Notes: generated from the sequence alone by a model not told the origin. DNA of 51,333 nucleotides from Candidatus Saccharimonadales bacterium (GCA_035945435.1 DASZAF010000021.1:1-51333), one strand, 5' to 3'; numbered from the stretch's first letter, positions 25,589 through 36,043 are shown. Numbers and translations: made by a program.

Positions 25589-28066
25589 ATGGCAGCACAA
25601 AACGAACTCGATGAGTTTTATCACCTGCTGACAGACAACGCCCGACTCAGCTTGCGACAGGCAGAGGGCATAGCACATAAACTTGGTTCAGCCTATATTG
25701 GGACTGAGCACATTCTCTTGGGAATAATGGCACAGAGCAGCTCAATAGCCGCTAAAATGTTGGCTGTTTCAGGCGCAACATATGACCGTGCAAAACTGGC
25801 ACTAAACCTAACGCCAAAAGCACTGACTATCGGAGCACCCGGTAGTAGTGCGAAAGGCCTCAGTGAGACTGCTAAGTTGACCCTCCGTCTCAGTGTAGAT
25901 GTCGCCCAAGAGTTCCATCAGGATATGTGTGGTACCGAGCATATTACCTATACCATACTGACACAGAAGAATGCTCGAGCAACGGTTCTCCTACAAGACA
26001 TGAATGTTAACGTTGACGCCCTCATTAGCGAACTCGAAGACTATTTGGGTAGACAGCAGTATGAACACGAACAGTCATCAGTCCAACTCGACAAGCGTCG
26101 GACCAAAAAGAAGCGCCTACTTGAATACTTCGGCGTCAACATGACCATCTTGGCCCGTGAAGGCAAGCTGGATCCAGTCGTTGGCCGACAAGAACAGATC
26201 TCACGTATCGTAACCATCCTTGGTCGCCGGACGAAGAACAATCCAGTCCTAATCGGCGAACCAGGAGTTGGCAAGACAGCCATTGTAGAGGGTCTTGCTC
26301 AGAGAATCGCCGATGAAGAGGTACCTGAGCGACTACTCCAGAAACAGGTCATTATGCTCGACCTGGCCTCGATGATAGCCGGCACCAAATACCGCGGCGA
26401 GTTCGAGGAGAGGTTGCGACACATCATCGACGAGATTGTAGAGGATGACCGTGTCATAGTCTTTATAGATGAGCTACACCTACTTGTCGGTGCCGGTGCA
26501 GCTGAGGGTGCGATTGACGCAGCCAACATCTTTAAACCAGCCCTTGCACGCGGCAAACTCCAGCTCATCGGGGCAACAACTCTCGACGAATATAAGAAGC
26601 ATATTGAGAAGGACACGGCTTTCGAGCGTCGTCTCCAGCCTATTCAGGTCCCTGAACCGACCATCGAAGAAACTATCGAGATACTCAAAGGCCTTAAGAA
26701 GCAGTACGAGATACACCATCACGTCCAGATCAATGACGAGGTGATTAAGACTGCTGCTGAGATGGCTAGTCGTTATATTAGCGATCGATTTATGCCTGAC
26801 AAGGCTATCGATCTAATCGACGAGGCGGCCTCCAGGGTCAGGATCGAACGTGGACGAAGTTCACCGGAGATCAGCAAGCTGAAGCGTGAACTGACCCACT
26901 TGAATGATCTCATGGAAGAGGCCGCTAGTGACGAAAACTACGAGCGAGCCGCACGTTACAAGATGCGCATCAGCCAGATCAAGACACGTCTCACTGAAAA
27001 GCGAGCTAGACGGAGTCAGCCCCTCAACATATCTGACGATGACATCGCCAAAACCGTAGCTATCATGACTGGCGTACCTGTTAAGAGGGTCATCCGCTCA
27101 GAAGCCCGCGAACTGCTACACCTTGAGGATCGTCTCTCTAAGTCGCTCATTGGCCAGAAGACGGCCGTCTCCTCAGTCGCAAGAGCCATCCGACGGACAC
27201 GTTCGGGCATTACCCAGAAGAACCGACCGATCGGCTCATTCATCTTCCTCGGCCCGACAGGAGTTGGAAAGACTGAGCTAGCGCGTGTTCTAGCTAGGGA
27301 ATTCTTTGCTGACGAGACTGCGCTTATCAAGATAGACATGAGCGAGTTTGGCGAAAAGCATACCGCTTCACGGATGATCGGCGCTCCAGCGGGCTACGTT
27401 GGTTACGAAGAAGGTGGTGAGCTGACTGAAAGAGTTAGACGCAGACCATACTCTCTCTTGCTCTTTGACGAGATAGAGAAAGCCCACCCAGATATCTTCA
27501 ACCTGCTCCTTCAAATATTGGAAGACGGTTATCTAACAGACGCAAAAGGTAGGCGTGTCGACTTCAGAAACACCATCGTCATCCTCACGAGCAACATCGG
27601 CGCAGAGAAGCTCCAGAAAGAGGCAGCACTTGGCTTCCGATCACGTGCGAGTGATGCCGACCCAACCGTTGTCCTTGGTGAGTACCGCGAGGAACAAGCG
27701 CTCAATGAGCTAAAAAATCTGATGAGACCCGAATTACTCAACAGGTTCGATAAGATCGTGGTCTTCGACTCGCTCACTATGAACGACGTAAAAGCCATCT
27801 TAGACCTGCAGTTGGGCGATCTCTCTAAGCGTCTTGCAGACAGAGGGATTACGATTAAAGTTCAAACCTCGGCTAAAGAAGCACTCATCGCTAAGGGATA
27901 CGACCAGGCGAATGGCGTACGCTCGCTGCGCAGGGTCATAGAAGAAGAGCTTGAGGATGTCATCGCCGATGGCATCTTATCCGATGCCTACCAGTTCGGA
28001 TCAGAGATCAAGATCGCACATCGTAAAGAGGGATTTGTCTTTGACGCCGCAGCCGCGTTAAGATAA
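25589..28066 (+). CDS. clpC: ATP-dependent Clp protease ATP-binding subunit ClpC
   Basis: HSP100 unfoldase that feeds substrates to ClpP. 825 residues. The N-terminal double Clp_N repeat contains [16 protein letters not shown] and [16 protein letters not shown] module 1 has Walker [14 protein letters not shown] and Walker [20 protein letters not shown] motif lies in the middle domain ([22 protein letters not shown]), which marks ClpC rather than ClpB. AAA module 2 has [17 protein letters not shown] and [13 protein letters not shown]. The C-terminal D2-small domain follows. The typical LGF-type ClpP loop was not unambiguously located. CIRCE control predicts heat-shock induction together with clpP at 41.6 kb. 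The next gene begins 7 nt after the stop. Confidence 0.96.
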   Translation: MAAQNELDEFYHLLTDNARLSLRQAEGIAHKLGSAYIGTEHILLGIMAQSSSIAAKMLAVSGATYDRAKLALNLTPKALTIGAPGSSAKGLSETAKLTLRLSVDVAQEFHQDMCGTEHITYTILTQKNARATVLLQDMNVNVDALISELEDYLGRQQYEHEQSSVQLDKRRTKKKRLLEYFGVNMTILAREGKLDPVVGRQEQISRIVTILGRRTKNNPVLIGEPGVGKTAIVEGLAQRIADEEVPERLLQKQVIMLDLASMIAGTKYRGEFEERLRHIIDEIVEDDRVIVFIDELHLLVGAGAAEGAIDAANIFKPALARGKLQLIGATTLDEYKKHIEKDTAFERRLQPIQVPEPTIEETIEILKGLKKQYEIHHHVQINDEVIKTAAEMASRYISDRFMPDKAIDLIDEAASRVRIERGRSSPEISKLKRELTHLNDLMEEAASDENYERAARYKMRISQIKTRLTEKRARRSQPLNISDDDIAKTVAIMTGVPVKRVIRSEARELLHLEDRLSKSLIGQKTAVSSVARAIRRTRSGITQKNRPIGSFIFLGPTGVGKTELARVLAREFFADETALIKIDMSEFGEKHTASRMIGAPAGYVGYEEGGELTERVRRRPYSLLLFDEIEKAHPDIFNLLLQILEDGYLTDAKGRRVDFRNTIVILTSNIGAEKLQKEAALGFRSRASDADPTVVLGEYREEQALNELKNLMRPELLNRFDKIVVFDSLTMNDVKAILDLQLGDLSKRLADRGITIKVQTSAKEALIAKGYDQANGVRSLRRVIEEELEDVIADGILSDAYQFGSEIKIAHRKEGFVFDAAAALR

Positions 28067-28073
28067 GCACAGC

Positions 28074-29060
28074 ATGAAGTGGTTTCAGACACGAACGAGG
28101 GTGCTCAGTGCATGCTTAGCAATCCTAGTTGTGCTACTGGCTGGTGTCTACTATTTTCAGAATATCGAAGACTGGTGGTCACTACAGGGCTATACTCCGT
28201 CAACGGCCATTAAGACTTTGGCGCAGGATGACACGATGACACCACAGGCGCAGCATCTTTTCTATGTCGCCAATGCCACAGTAGACTCACGGCAGGTCTT
28301 TAACGCCCACTGTTCCAACAAAGGCGACAACACGATCGTTCTCGGCTGTTACACAGGTGGCACCAACGGCATCATCTACATCTATGATGTAACCCAGCCG
28401 CAGCTCAATGGAATCCAGCAAGTGACTGCGGCTCACGAGATGCTACACGTTGTCTATGCCCGCCTTGGTTCCCAGAAAACGTCAGTTGATAATCTTCTCC
28501 GAGCACAGATGAAGGAGACGACCGATCCACGGTTGCTACAGTTAGAGAGTATTTACAGCACCACTGAACCGGGTGAACTCCTTGACGAGATGTTTTCAGT
28601 CTTTGGCACACAAGTCGCCACACTCAACCCAGATCTCCAGGCTATCTATAACCAGTACTTTACGAACCGACAGGTACTGGTTAACTATACGGCCGCATAT
28701 GTCGGACTCTTCCAACAGAACAATGCCGAGATAGTGAGCATCGACAGTCAGCTCAAGACACTCAACACAACTATCCAGAGCGACAATGCCCAACTTACTA
28801 GCCAACAACAAGGTATTACTAGTATGGCTCAGACCATGAACGGTCTCAAAAGCTCGGGCCAAGTCGGCCCATACAATCAAGACGTCGGGCCGTATAACCA
28901 GAAAGTAGATACCTTTAACTCCCTATTAACCACTGATCAGCAGTTGATCAATCAGTACAACCAGCTCGTTGCCCAGCGTAATCAAATCGCAACAGCCACC
29001 AACCAACTCAATAACGACCTGAACAGCCGATTCACAACGCTTTCGGCTCAAGGACAGTAG
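28074..29060 (+). CDS. Membrane-anchored HExxH putative zinc metallopeptidase
   Basis: A 328-residue protein with one N-terminal membrane anchor (residues ~9-28) and a large outer part. HEMLH at residues 121-125 fits the zincin HExxH motif. GELLDEMFSVFGTQ at ~167-180 supplies candidate acidic third ligands. The last ~100 residues are a Gln/Asn-rich helical or coiled-coil region. That region contains the repeated unit GPYNQ (VGPYNQDVGPYNQKVDTF). I do not recognise a named family; metallopeptidase activity is inferred from the motif alone. It starts 7 nt after clpC and ends 2 nt before radA, so it is probably in their transcript, which hints at an envelope stress or quality-control role. Confidence 0.8.
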   Translation: MKWFQTRTRVLSACLAILVVLLAGVYYFQNIEDWWSLQGYTPSTAIKTLAQDDTMTPQAQHLFYVANATVDSRQVFNAHCSNKGDNTIVLGCYTGGTNGIIYIYDVTQPQLNGIQQVTAAHEMLHVVYARLGSQKTSVDNLLRAQMKETTDPRLLQLESIYSTTEPGELLDEMFSVFGTQVATLNPDLQAIYNQYFTNRQVLVNYTAAYVGLFQQNNAEIVSIDSQLKTLNTTIQSDNAQLTSQQQGITSMAQTMNGLKSSGQVGPYNQDVGPYNQKVDTFNSLLTTDQQLINQYNQLVAQRNQIATATNQLNNDLNSRFTTLSAQGQ

Positions 29061-29062
29061 TT

Positions 29063-30418
29063 ATGGCTAAGATCCCACAGTTTGTCTGCCAAGAATGCGG
29101 AGCGCTTCACACCAAGTGGTCGGGTAGATGTGATAAGTGTGGCCAATGGAACTCACTAATCGAAAATACTCAGCTTAGCGAGAAAGAATTGACGGCACAA
29201 GGCAGATCTCTAACCACCACTCCAGTCAATAAGGTATCGACTCGGGATAGCCTGCAGAAGCGGATTATCACAGGTTTAAAGGAGATCGATACCGTCTTTG
29301 GTGGCGGGTTGGTGCCAGATAGTGTCACGCTACTCGCGGGACAGCCAGGCATAGGTAAATCAACGCTTCTGATGCAAATCGCCGGAGAGTGTGCCAAGAA
29401 GCAGAAGGTCCTCTACGTGAGCGGCGAGGAGTCGGTTTCTCAGGTCCACGAGCGTGCCTCGCGGCTTGGTGTGGCATCTTCAAGTAATCTCATGCTGGCA
29501 AGTAGCACATCGGCCGACGATATCGCCCACACGATTGCTGATGGGGAGTACGGCGTTGTCATTGTTGACTCCATACAGACCATCTCGCTTGGCTCAGTTG
29601 CTTCGAATGCCGGCAGCATAAGCCAGGTGACCAACTGTGCCAGCCTTCTGACTCAGATAGCTAAACGACACCATAGCGCCCTCATTCTGGTCGGGCATGT
29701 GACAAAAGAGGGGAGTATAGCGGGTCCGAAAGTCCTTGAACACCTCGTTGATGTGGTCCTGCACCTCGAAGGTGACGTCTACGGTGGTTTTAAGATTTTA
29801 AGGGCTGCCAAGAACCGCTACGGTTCTACGCAGGAGACTGCCATTCTCGAGATGGCCGAGGATGGCCTCCGGGCCGTTCTCAATCCCTCTAAAGCACTCC
29901 TCGCCGAGAGACAGGTGACCGATGGTTCGGTTGTCTTAGCCACTATCGAGGGAAGCAGGCCGCTTTTAGTCGAGGTTCAGGCATTAATTAACAGATCTAA
30001 TTTCGGCTACCCGAAGCGGACAGCCTCTGGTTTCGATATGAACCGTTTAACGTTGCTAGTTGCAGTTCTTGAGCGCCGTACGAGCCTCAGCTTGAGCGAT
30101 ATGGATATCTATATCAATATAGTAGGTGGTATGAGGTTAAATGATCCAGCCGCGGATCTGGCCGTCTGTATGGCTATCGCTTCGTCAGCACGCCAGATGA
30201 AGCTGCCTGAGTCGTACGTCGTAGCGGGAGAAGTGGGCTTGAGTGGTGAAATACGTCGTGTACCGTTTATTGAAAGTCGTTGCCGTGAGGCGGCCAAGGC
30301 GGGCTTTAAAACCCTCATTGGGCCAAACTACGGGTCTAAATACACCCATCTAGCTCCGACCAAGAATCTGAGGGACGCCCTCAATACTTATCTCAAATCA
30401 ACCAAAAAGGAAATTTAA
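29063..30418 (+). CDS. radA: DNA repair protein RadA (Sms)
   Basis: RadA/Sms, a RecA-like, hexameric branch-migration helicase of recombinational repair. 451 residues. The N-terminal C4 zinc ribbon is intact (Cys9, Cys12, Cys23, Cys26 in FVCQECG and GRCDKCGQW). The RecA core has Walker A GQPGIGKSTLLMQIAG and Walker B VVIVDSIQT. The RadA-specific KNRYG motif follows in AAKNRYGSTQE. The C-terminal Lon-protease-like domain contains GMRLNDPAADLAVCMAIASS. Its preserved zinc site contrasts with the losses in RpoC and PilB. The gene starts 2 nt after the upstream gene's stop, and the PIN-TRAM gene starts 1 nt after it. Confidence 0.97.
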   Translation: MAKIPQFVCQECGALHTKWSGRCDKCGQWNSLIENTQLSEKELTAQGRSLTTTPVNKVSTRDSLQKRIITGLKEIDTVFGGGLVPDSVTLLAGQPGIGKSTLLMQIAGECAKKQKVLYVSGEESVSQVHERASRLGVASSSNLMLASSTSADDIAHTIADGEYGVVIVDSIQTISLGSVASNAGSISQVTNCASLLTQIAKRHHSALILVGHVTKEGSIAGPKVLEHLVDVVLHLEGDVYGGFKILRAAKNRYGSTQETAILEMAEDGLRAVLNPSKALLAERQVTDGSVVLATIEGSRPLLVEVQALINRSNFGYPKRTASGFDMNRLTLLVAVLERRTSLSLSDMDIYINIVGGMRLNDPAADLAVCMAIASSARQMKLPESYVVAGEVGLSGEIRRVPFIESRCREAAKAGFKTLIGPNYGSKYTHLAPTKNLRDALNTYLKSTKKEI

Positions 30419-30419
30419 T

Positions 30420-31136
30420 ATGTTACCAATCTTAATCATTGACTCAGTTCTTCTAGTCCTCGTGCTTGTCAGACTTCTAATGATGGAGAAACCTGGCTCG
30501 TCTGGCCCTAAGACGATTGGCCTAAGAAAGCGTGAGGTCATCATCGACTCTTGCGGCCTTATAGATGGCCGGATAGTCGATCTAGCCCGCGCGGGCTTCG
30601 TGCCAGACAGGCTAATCATTCCAAGCACTGTTATTGACGAGCTTCAATTGCTTGCCGATCACGGAGATTCACATAAGCGCGAACGAGCCCGCTATGGTCT
30701 TGATGTGGCCAAGCAACTTCAAGAGATCTCAGGCGCTACCATACTCAAAGATGGTGGCTCACTTCAGGCTGGACCGGTTGACGCCCAACTCGTCGCTCTC
30801 GCCAAAAAACGAGGCGCCCAGCTCTACACGACTGACTTCAACTTGAACAAGGTTGCAAGTTTGGATAACGTCACCGTTCTCAATATCAACGAGCTTGCCC
30901 AATACTTACGACCACCCATCTTGCCGGGTGAGACTGCCAAGTTAAAGATCGTCGAAAAGGGTCAGGAGAAAGGTCAAGGGGTCGGTTATCTAGACGATGG
31001 CACTATGGTTGTCGTCGAGAAAGCCGCCAACAAGACGGGCAGGCAGGTGTCGGTCCAGTTTAGTCGGATGCTCCAGACCCAAGCAGGCCGGATGATGTTT
31101 GCCTATCTGCAACCAAACGATCAGCAAAAGAACTAG
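30420..31136 (+). CDS. PIN-TRAM domain protein (YacL-like), probable nuclease
   Basis: A 238-residue protein combining a short hydrophobic N-terminal anchor (about residues 2-22), a PIN nuclease domain and a TRAM RNA-binding domain. PIN acidic residues are visible in VIIDSCGLIDGRIVDL, in STVIDELQLLADHGDSHKRERAR, and in GPVDAQLVALAKKRGAQLYTTDFNLNKVA. The TRAM part has ILPGETAKLKIVEKGQEKGQGVGYLDDGTMVVVEKA. This is the layout of Bacillus YacL, though YacL has more membrane helices. Membrane-associated RNase activity is inferred. It is linked to radA by a 1-nt gap, with AAAGGAAAT upstream as a possible Shine-Dalgarno. It ends 3 nt from the convergent PBP gene. Confidence 0.88.
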   Translation: MLPILIIDSVLLVLVLVRLLMMEKPGSSGPKTIGLRKREVIIDSCGLIDGRIVDLARAGFVPDRLIIPSTVIDELQLLADHGDSHKRERARYGLDVAKQLQEISGATILKDGGSLQAGPVDAQLVALAKKRGAQLYTTDFNLNKVASLDNVTVLNINELAQYLRPPILPGETAKLKIVEKGQEKGQGVGYLDDGTMVVVEKAANKTGRQVSVQFSRMLQTQAGRMMFAYLQPNDQQKN

Positions 31137-31139
31137 TAT

Positions 31140-33878
31140 CTAGTGGCCGTGGCCGCCACCCTGACCACCGCCACCACCTTGGCCGTTGATGACATTGACA
31201 GTCTGTTGGCTGGTAGCCTGGTAGAGGCCAGTATCGGTAACTGAGACAGAGATCGTAGCAGTTGAACCAGGATTAGTAAACGCGTAGCTGATTGTCTCCT
31301 GACCACCCGATGAGATGTTCTGAGTGGCTACAGTCTGACCGTTAACCTGAACCTGGAAAGATTGTAGCGGGAATGTACCTTGGGTTATGACAAACGAGAT
31401 TGTGCCCGCAGACGTGTCTGCCGTTGGGGTACTAACTTGTGGAAGCGTATCACTACAGTTGTGGACGTTATCCGAATCATTGATGTCGTAACCAGCTGGG
31501 ACACCATTGTAGACTGTCTGGTGTGTAATCGGGTCGGTTACTTCGTAGACGGTGATCTGCTGCTGGGCAAGTGGTGGCGTACAACTGGTTGCTTTGCGCT
31601 TGGAGACCTCATCCATGGTGATGGTCGTCGGAGACCCATTGGTGGCGCTTTGAATCTGGCCCCACCAAGAAGGAACGAGATCATAGTTGCCATCAACAGT
31701 TGTTGAATGGATACCTGATGGTGCTGTAAACCAGTCATTAGCCCCTTTCCAGCCGTAACCATACATAAATGGCTCACTTTGCTGGAAGAAGTCACCGAAG
31801 AATGGACCAGTCTGAAGGTGAGTGACGGCACCTTGACCGGTATATGGATCTACCATTGGGGTACCGTTTGCATTACCAACCCAGACACCAAGAGTCATGA
31901 CCGTGCTATAACCCATCATCCAACCGTCTTTATCATCGTCTGTCGTACCTGTTTTAACGGCAATCTTTATGCCTGGCGGATTGAAACCGACCTGGCCATC
32001 AGTCAGCGAACGATTCGGTATAGGCGACCCGAAGGTTGGTTCACGAGCTTTCGCGTCGTTCAAGATGTTAGTTAATTCATATTCAATCTGGTTACTGATA
32101 ACCTGAGTGCCAGTTGGCTGCTTCCATTGATAGATCGGGTCGCCATTCGAGCCTTTAATCTCGATAAGGTAGTCCTGCGGGATGTAAAGGCCCTGCCTGG
32201 CGAGTGTAGCATAGGCGTTGGTGTGTTGGACCAGTTCGAGCGGGTAGCCGCCGATGGCCGCTGAGAGACCGCAGTAGCTATCACAGAAGGCAAGGTCACC
32301 CATCTGATGAGCTAAGGTTGCGACATTGGACATTCCAGAGATGTAGGCCGCTTTTACAGCCGGGATGTTACGAGATTCGTCGAGAGCACTACGTATGTCG
32401 ATGTTACCACGATATCTGTCATCGAAGTCTTTCGGCGAGTACCCAGCAATGTTGATCGGTTCGTCAGAGAGAACACTGCCCGGCGCATAGTTGGTGCCAG
32501 GACGCTGTTTAAAGAGCTGGCCGTAGTCGAAGATCTTAACACTCGAACCCGGCTCCAGCATGGCCGTTGCAGCGTCAAAGGCGCCATAACCTGGATAGTT
32601 GTAGTCACGACTACCTTCGTAGGCAAGTACCTGCCCAGTCTGGTTGTCTTCTGCCACCATAGCCATGTTATTACCACCTTGAGCCTCATCATAATGGATG
32701 TCTTGGGCCATCAATTTATCTGCGAGGTTCTGCATACTGACGTCGAGCGTAGTAATGACCTTTAGCCCACCTTGGGTGACTAGCTTAGTGCCATACTGCT
32801 GCTCAAGCTGATGTTGAACATTAAAGACAAAGGCCGGCGCAATGATATTTTGGGTATTGGTTGTCGGAGGTAGAACTTCGGCGACAACATTGACCTGAGC
32901 TGCGGCTTTCTCCTGAGCCCAAGTAATGTAGCCCTGTTGAGCCATCTTTTGGAGAGTGGTCTGTTCTCTCGAAACAAGCCCTTCCTTGTCAAAGTACTGG
33001 CTCTGAGGATCAAAGGCTGTCGGTAGCTGGGGGATAGAGGCTAGCATTGCGGCTTGTGCAAGACTGAGATGATCAGCAGTAGTGCCAAAGTAGGCCTGGG
33101 CAGCAGCCTGAACGCCGACGCGATCACCACCATACGGTGCCTCGTTAAGATACATCGTTAGGATCTGATCTTTCGAGTAGAGACGACTGGCTTCCTCGGC
33201 TAGGATAATCTCCTTAATCTTATAAGTGATAGTGGCGTTGTCTGTCAGAAAGACGTTCTTAACAAGCTGTTCAGTGATGGTTGAGCCACCCCCGCTACCT
33301 CCAACCAAGTGGGCCAGAACGGCTCGAATAAGACCAGGGATACTGATGGCACCTTCTTTGTAGAAGTTCTTATCTTCAATAGAGACCGTCGCTTCCTTCA
33401 TGTAGGGGGTAATCTGATTGGAAGCCACTATCGTCTTATCGACACTGGCGTTATCACTATATAAAAGAACTTTGCCGCTTCTGTCCCAGTACGTAGTGGC
33501 TGAGTTGTTGACGAGATTAGAGAGATCGTTTGGGTTCAGCTGATCGAGGTCTTTGCGGTAGACGGCAAAGAGGCTGATGATCAGAACCGTCAGGAGAATG
33601 AAGCCAATACCGCAGAGCTTGAGGAACATAATAGCGCCCTGCCGACTAAACCAGTAGTGATACAAACGCTTTGGATGAAGCCTATAGATGAACCGCATAA
33701 CGGGGTTCTTCGGTAGGCTTGCCAGATACTCTGCTTTGCGTCTCGAACGGACATCTCGGTTCGAGAGATTCGAATAGACCCGCACGCCGTTCGTCTTACG
33801 ATTACGGGGTCTAAAGTACTGCCAATGACGTGACGCTTTTTGCAGAAAAGGCCAGTGTTTTGGTACCGGTTTCTTCAT
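31140..33878 (-). CDS. Class A penicillin-binding protein (PBP1A-type)
   Basis: Bifunctional peptidoglycan glycosyltransferase/transpeptidase, 912 residues. A basic cytoplasmic tail (~85 residues) precedes one membrane anchor (FLKLCGIGFILLTVLIISLF). The GT51 domain has the catalytic Glu in VSIEDKNFYKEGAI and GGSTITEQLVKNVFL. The transpeptidase has the nucleophile Ser in EPGSSVKIF (SxxK), then ESRNIPA and VKTGTTDDDKDGWM (KTG box). After it comes a ~110-residue Ig/FN3-like segment, then a Gly/His-rich tail ending GGGHGH. A single class A PBP fits a walled ultra-small cell. A palindrome sits in its leader, and the GGAG upstream is 15 nt from the ATG, so the ribosome-binding site is weak. Confidence 0.95.
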   Translation of the reverse strand: MKKPVPKHWPFLQKASRHWQYFRPRNRKTNGVRVYSNLSNRDVRSRRKAEYLASLPKNPVMRFIYRLHPKRLYHYWFSRQGAIMFLKLCGIGFILLTVLIISLFAVYRKDLDQLNPNDLSNLVNNSATTYWDRSGKVLLYSDNASVDKTIVASNQITPYMKEATVSIEDKNFYKEGAISIPGLIRAVLAHLVGGSGGGSTITEQLVKNVFLTDNATITYKIKEIILAEEASRLYSKDQILTMYLNEAPYGGDRVGVQAAAQAYFGTTADHLSLAQAAMLASIPQLPTAFDPQSQYFDKEGLVSREQTTLQKMAQQGYITWAQEKAAAQVNVVAEVLPPTTNTQNIIAPAFVFNVQHQLEQQYGTKLVTQGGLKVITTLDVSMQNLADKLMAQDIHYDEAQGGNNMAMVAEDNQTGQVLAYEGSRDYNYPGYGAFDAATAMLEPGSSVKIFDYGQLFKQRPGTNYAPGSVLSDEPINIAGYSPKDFDDRYRGNIDIRSALDESRNIPAVKAAYISGMSNVATLAHQMGDLAFCDSYCGLSAAIGGYPLELVQHTNAYATLARQGLYIPQDYLIEIKGSNGDPIYQWKQPTGTQVISNQIEYELTNILNDAKAREPTFGSPIPNRSLTDGQVGFNPPGIKIAVKTGTTDDDKDGWMMGYSTVMTLGVWVGNANGTPMVDPYTGQGAVTHLQTGPFFGDFFQQSEPFMYGYGWKGANDWFTAPSGIHSTTVDGNYDLVPSWWGQIQSATNGSPTTITMDEVSKRKATSCTPPLAQQQITVYEVTDPITHQTVYNGVPAGYDINDSDNVHNCSDTLPQVSTPTADTSAGTISFVITQGTFPLQSFQVQVNGQTVATQNISSGGQETISYAFTNPGSTATISVSVTDTGLYQATSQQTVNVINGQGGGGGQGGGHGH

Positions 33879-33899
33879 GCTGATCTATGCTTGCTCCAA

Positions 33900-33913
33900 C
33901 ATTGCTGGCAATG
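33900..33913. promoter_or_regulatory. 14-bp palindrome at the PBP transcription start
   Basis: CATTGC-TG-GCAATG, a perfect inverted repeat about 6-20 nt into the predicted PBP transcript. It could be an operator or a small RNA hairpin. Confidence 0.35.
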
Positions 33914-33925
33914 ATTATGCTACAC

Positions 33926-33934
33926 ATTATAGCA
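33926..33934 (-). promoter_or_regulatory. Extended -10 promoter for the PBP gene
   Basis: Reverse-strand TGcTATAAT. Predicted start near 33919 with a ~40-nt leader. Confidence 0.55.
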
Positions 33935-33988
33935 ACCGCTCATGCACGAAGCTATGGCAAATACTACGAAATGTGACTGGTATTTAGC

Positions 33989-33997
33989 TGATATGCT
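33989..33997 (+). promoter_or_regulatory. Extended -10 promoter, leaderless recG
   Basis: TGaTATGCT ends 6 nt before the GTG at 34004. The AGAGAGG between them is too close to act as a normal Shine-Dalgarno. Confidence 0.5.
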
Positions 33998-34003
33998 AGA
34001 GAG

Positions 34004-36037
34004 GTGAAGTTAGATGACCCCATAACTGTTCTTAAAGGTGTCGGCCCATCTCTCTCTCAAAAGTTAGCCATTCTTGGTATTGAGACGGTCGGCGATCTGA
34101 TACGCCACTTCCCTCGTCGATATAATGACTTTTCGCACATTATAAAGATTAAGGACATTAAGCCTGGTCCGGTCACTATTTTGTGCAAAGTGGTCAAGAT
34201 AACAGCCAGGTATGCCCGACGTGGTCTTCATATAACTGACGTGATCGTCGAAGACGGAACAGGCGAGCTAAGGGTTGTTTGGTTTAATCAGCCGTATCGC
34301 GAAGCGCATTTAAAAGCTGGTGGAAAGTTCTATATGTCCGGCACATTTGATCTCCAGCGTGACAGATATATTCTGCAAAACCCGGCCGTAGAACAGGTTA
34401 GTAACTTCTCCAAGAACACCGCTCGAATTGTGCCGATCTATCCTGAAACAAAAGGTCTCAAGTCCAACCAGATTCGGCAACTTATCTTTCTCCTGCTGCC
34501 GTATATAAAGGAGCTACCCGAAACTCTTCCTGCCTCAGTGGTAAAAAGTAACCAGCTGCTGAGCTACAGCGAGGCCATGACACAGATTCACTTTCCAGAG
34601 AGCGATACGCTGCTGGCCCGTGCTAAGGAGCGACTCGGATTTGAAGAACTCTTTGAGCTTCTGCTTGCCAGCCAACTTAATAAACAGGATCGTGCCTCTA
34701 ACCCCAGTTGGGCGATCGAATATCGTCAGAATGCAGCCGATACGTTCATTAATCAGCTAAGCTTCACCCTGACTGACGCTCAAAGGCTTGCAGCCTGGGA
34801 GATCCTCCAAGATATCAGCAAGAATCAGCCGATGAACCGACTCTTACAGGGTGACGTTGGGGCCGGCAAGACAGTAGTGGCAGCGTTGGCGGCCTTTATG
34901 GCTCACAGCAACAACCTTCAGGCGGCCTTTATGGCCCCGACGGAAGTGTTGGCCGCCCAACATGCCGATACGTTGCAGAGACTCTTAAATGAGACTGGGG
35001 TTGAGGTCGGGTTGTTGGTCGGAAGCGTTAAGAAGAAGCCACGCGAAGAGTTACTTAAACGACTTAGATCAGGTGATATCGATATCGTCGTCGGAACTCA
35101 CGCACTTATTCAGAATGGCGTTGACTTCGCCAAACTGGGTCTCATCGTTGTCGATGAGCAGCACCGTTTTGGTGTTGACCAGCGTAAGGTACTGCTGGCC
35201 AAAGGATCTAATATGCCACATATCTTATCAATGACCGCCACGCCGATTCCACGTAGTCTTATGCTGACTGTTTATGGGGAGCTTGATGTCTCTATCATAA
35301 AGACGCCTCCAGCAAACAGAAAGCCGGTCATTACTAAGATCATCCAGCCCACAAACAGAGCGAAGGCTTATCAGATGATCGAGGACGAATTAGCTAAGGG
35401 CCACCAAGCCTATATTATCTGTCCACTCGTCAGTGAATCAGACGTGCTTGGTTTTACGAGTGTTGAGGAGGAGTATGCAAAGCTGACGAAGGAGAAGATC
35501 TTTAAAGATCGACAGATTGGCAAGCTCCACGGTAAGCTCTCCTCGCAAGAGAAAGACGATGTCATGTCCCAATTTAAAGTCGCTAGATTCGATATTCTTG
35601 TCGCGACGACCGTCGTTGAGGTGGGCGTCGACGTGCCAAACGCAACCATTATGCTCATTGAGGGCGCCGATCGCTTTGGACTTGCCCAACTACACCAACT
35701 CCGAGGTCGCGTTGGTCGAAGTGACGCGCAGTCATACTGCGTACTGATCCCTTCATCAGTTAAGGCCTCTTCAAAACGTCTCCAAGAGCTAGCCAACTCC
35801 AATGACGGTTTCTATCTGGCCGAGCGGGACCTCGAACTTCGCGGCCCCGGTGAGCTATACGGCTACAGGCAACACGGAACCATCGATCTCAGGATCGCCC
35901 GCATGACCGATACTCGCTTCCTGTACCTTGTCCAGCAAGCAGTCGAGAAGTTTTTGGCGACCAAACCTGATCTGTTACAATATCCTCAGTTGAGGCAGCG
36001 CGTGGAGTATCTTCGCCGCCTTACAGTGCTTAATTAG
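34004..36037 (+). CDS. recG: ATP-dependent DNA helicase RecG
   Basis: RecG remodels stalled replication forks and branched DNA. 677 residues. The N-terminal wedge/OB domain includes KLDDPITVLKGVGPSLSQKLAILGIETVGDL and VTILCKVVKITARYARRG. The helicase core has Walker A LLQGDVGAGKTVVAALAA, the Asp box VVDEQHRFGV and MTATPIPRSLMLT. Domain 3 contains VATTVVEVGVDVPNATIMLIEGADRFGLAQLHQLRGRVGR and the TRG region ELRGPGELYGYRQHG. The GTG start follows from the nearby extended -10. It heads an operon with the phospholipase C-like gene (6-nt gap) and rsmD. Confidence 0.97.
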   Translation: MKLDDPITVLKGVGPSLSQKLAILGIETVGDLIRHFPRRYNDFSHIIKIKDIKPGPVTILCKVVKITARYARRGLHITDVIVEDGTGELRVVWFNQPYREAHLKAGGKFYMSGTFDLQRDRYILQNPAVEQVSNFSKNTARIVPIYPETKGLKSNQIRQLIFLLLPYIKELPETLPASVVKSNQLLSYSEAMTQIHFPESDTLLARAKERLGFEELFELLLASQLNKQDRASNPSWAIEYRQNAADTFINQLSFTLTDAQRLAAWEILQDISKNQPMNRLLQGDVGAGKTVVAALAAFMAHSNNLQAAFMAPTEVLAAQHADTLQRLLNETGVEVGLLVGSVKKKPREELLKRLRSGDIDIVVGTHALIQNGVDFAKLGLIVVDEQHRFGVDQRKVLLAKGSNMPHILSMTATPIPRSLMLTVYGELDVSIIKTPPANRKPVITKIIQPTNRAKAYQMIEDELAKGHQAYIICPLVSESDVLGFTSVEEEYAKLTKEKIFKDRQIGKLHGKLSSQEKDDVMSQFKVARFDILVATTVVEVGVDVPNATIMLIEGADRFGLAQLHQLRGRVGRSDAQSYCVLIPSSVKASSKRLQELANSNDGFYLAERDLELRGPGELYGYRQHGTIDLRIARMTDTRFLYLVQQAVEKFLATKPDLLQYPQLRQRVEYLRRLTVLN

Positions 36038-36043
36038 ACACAG

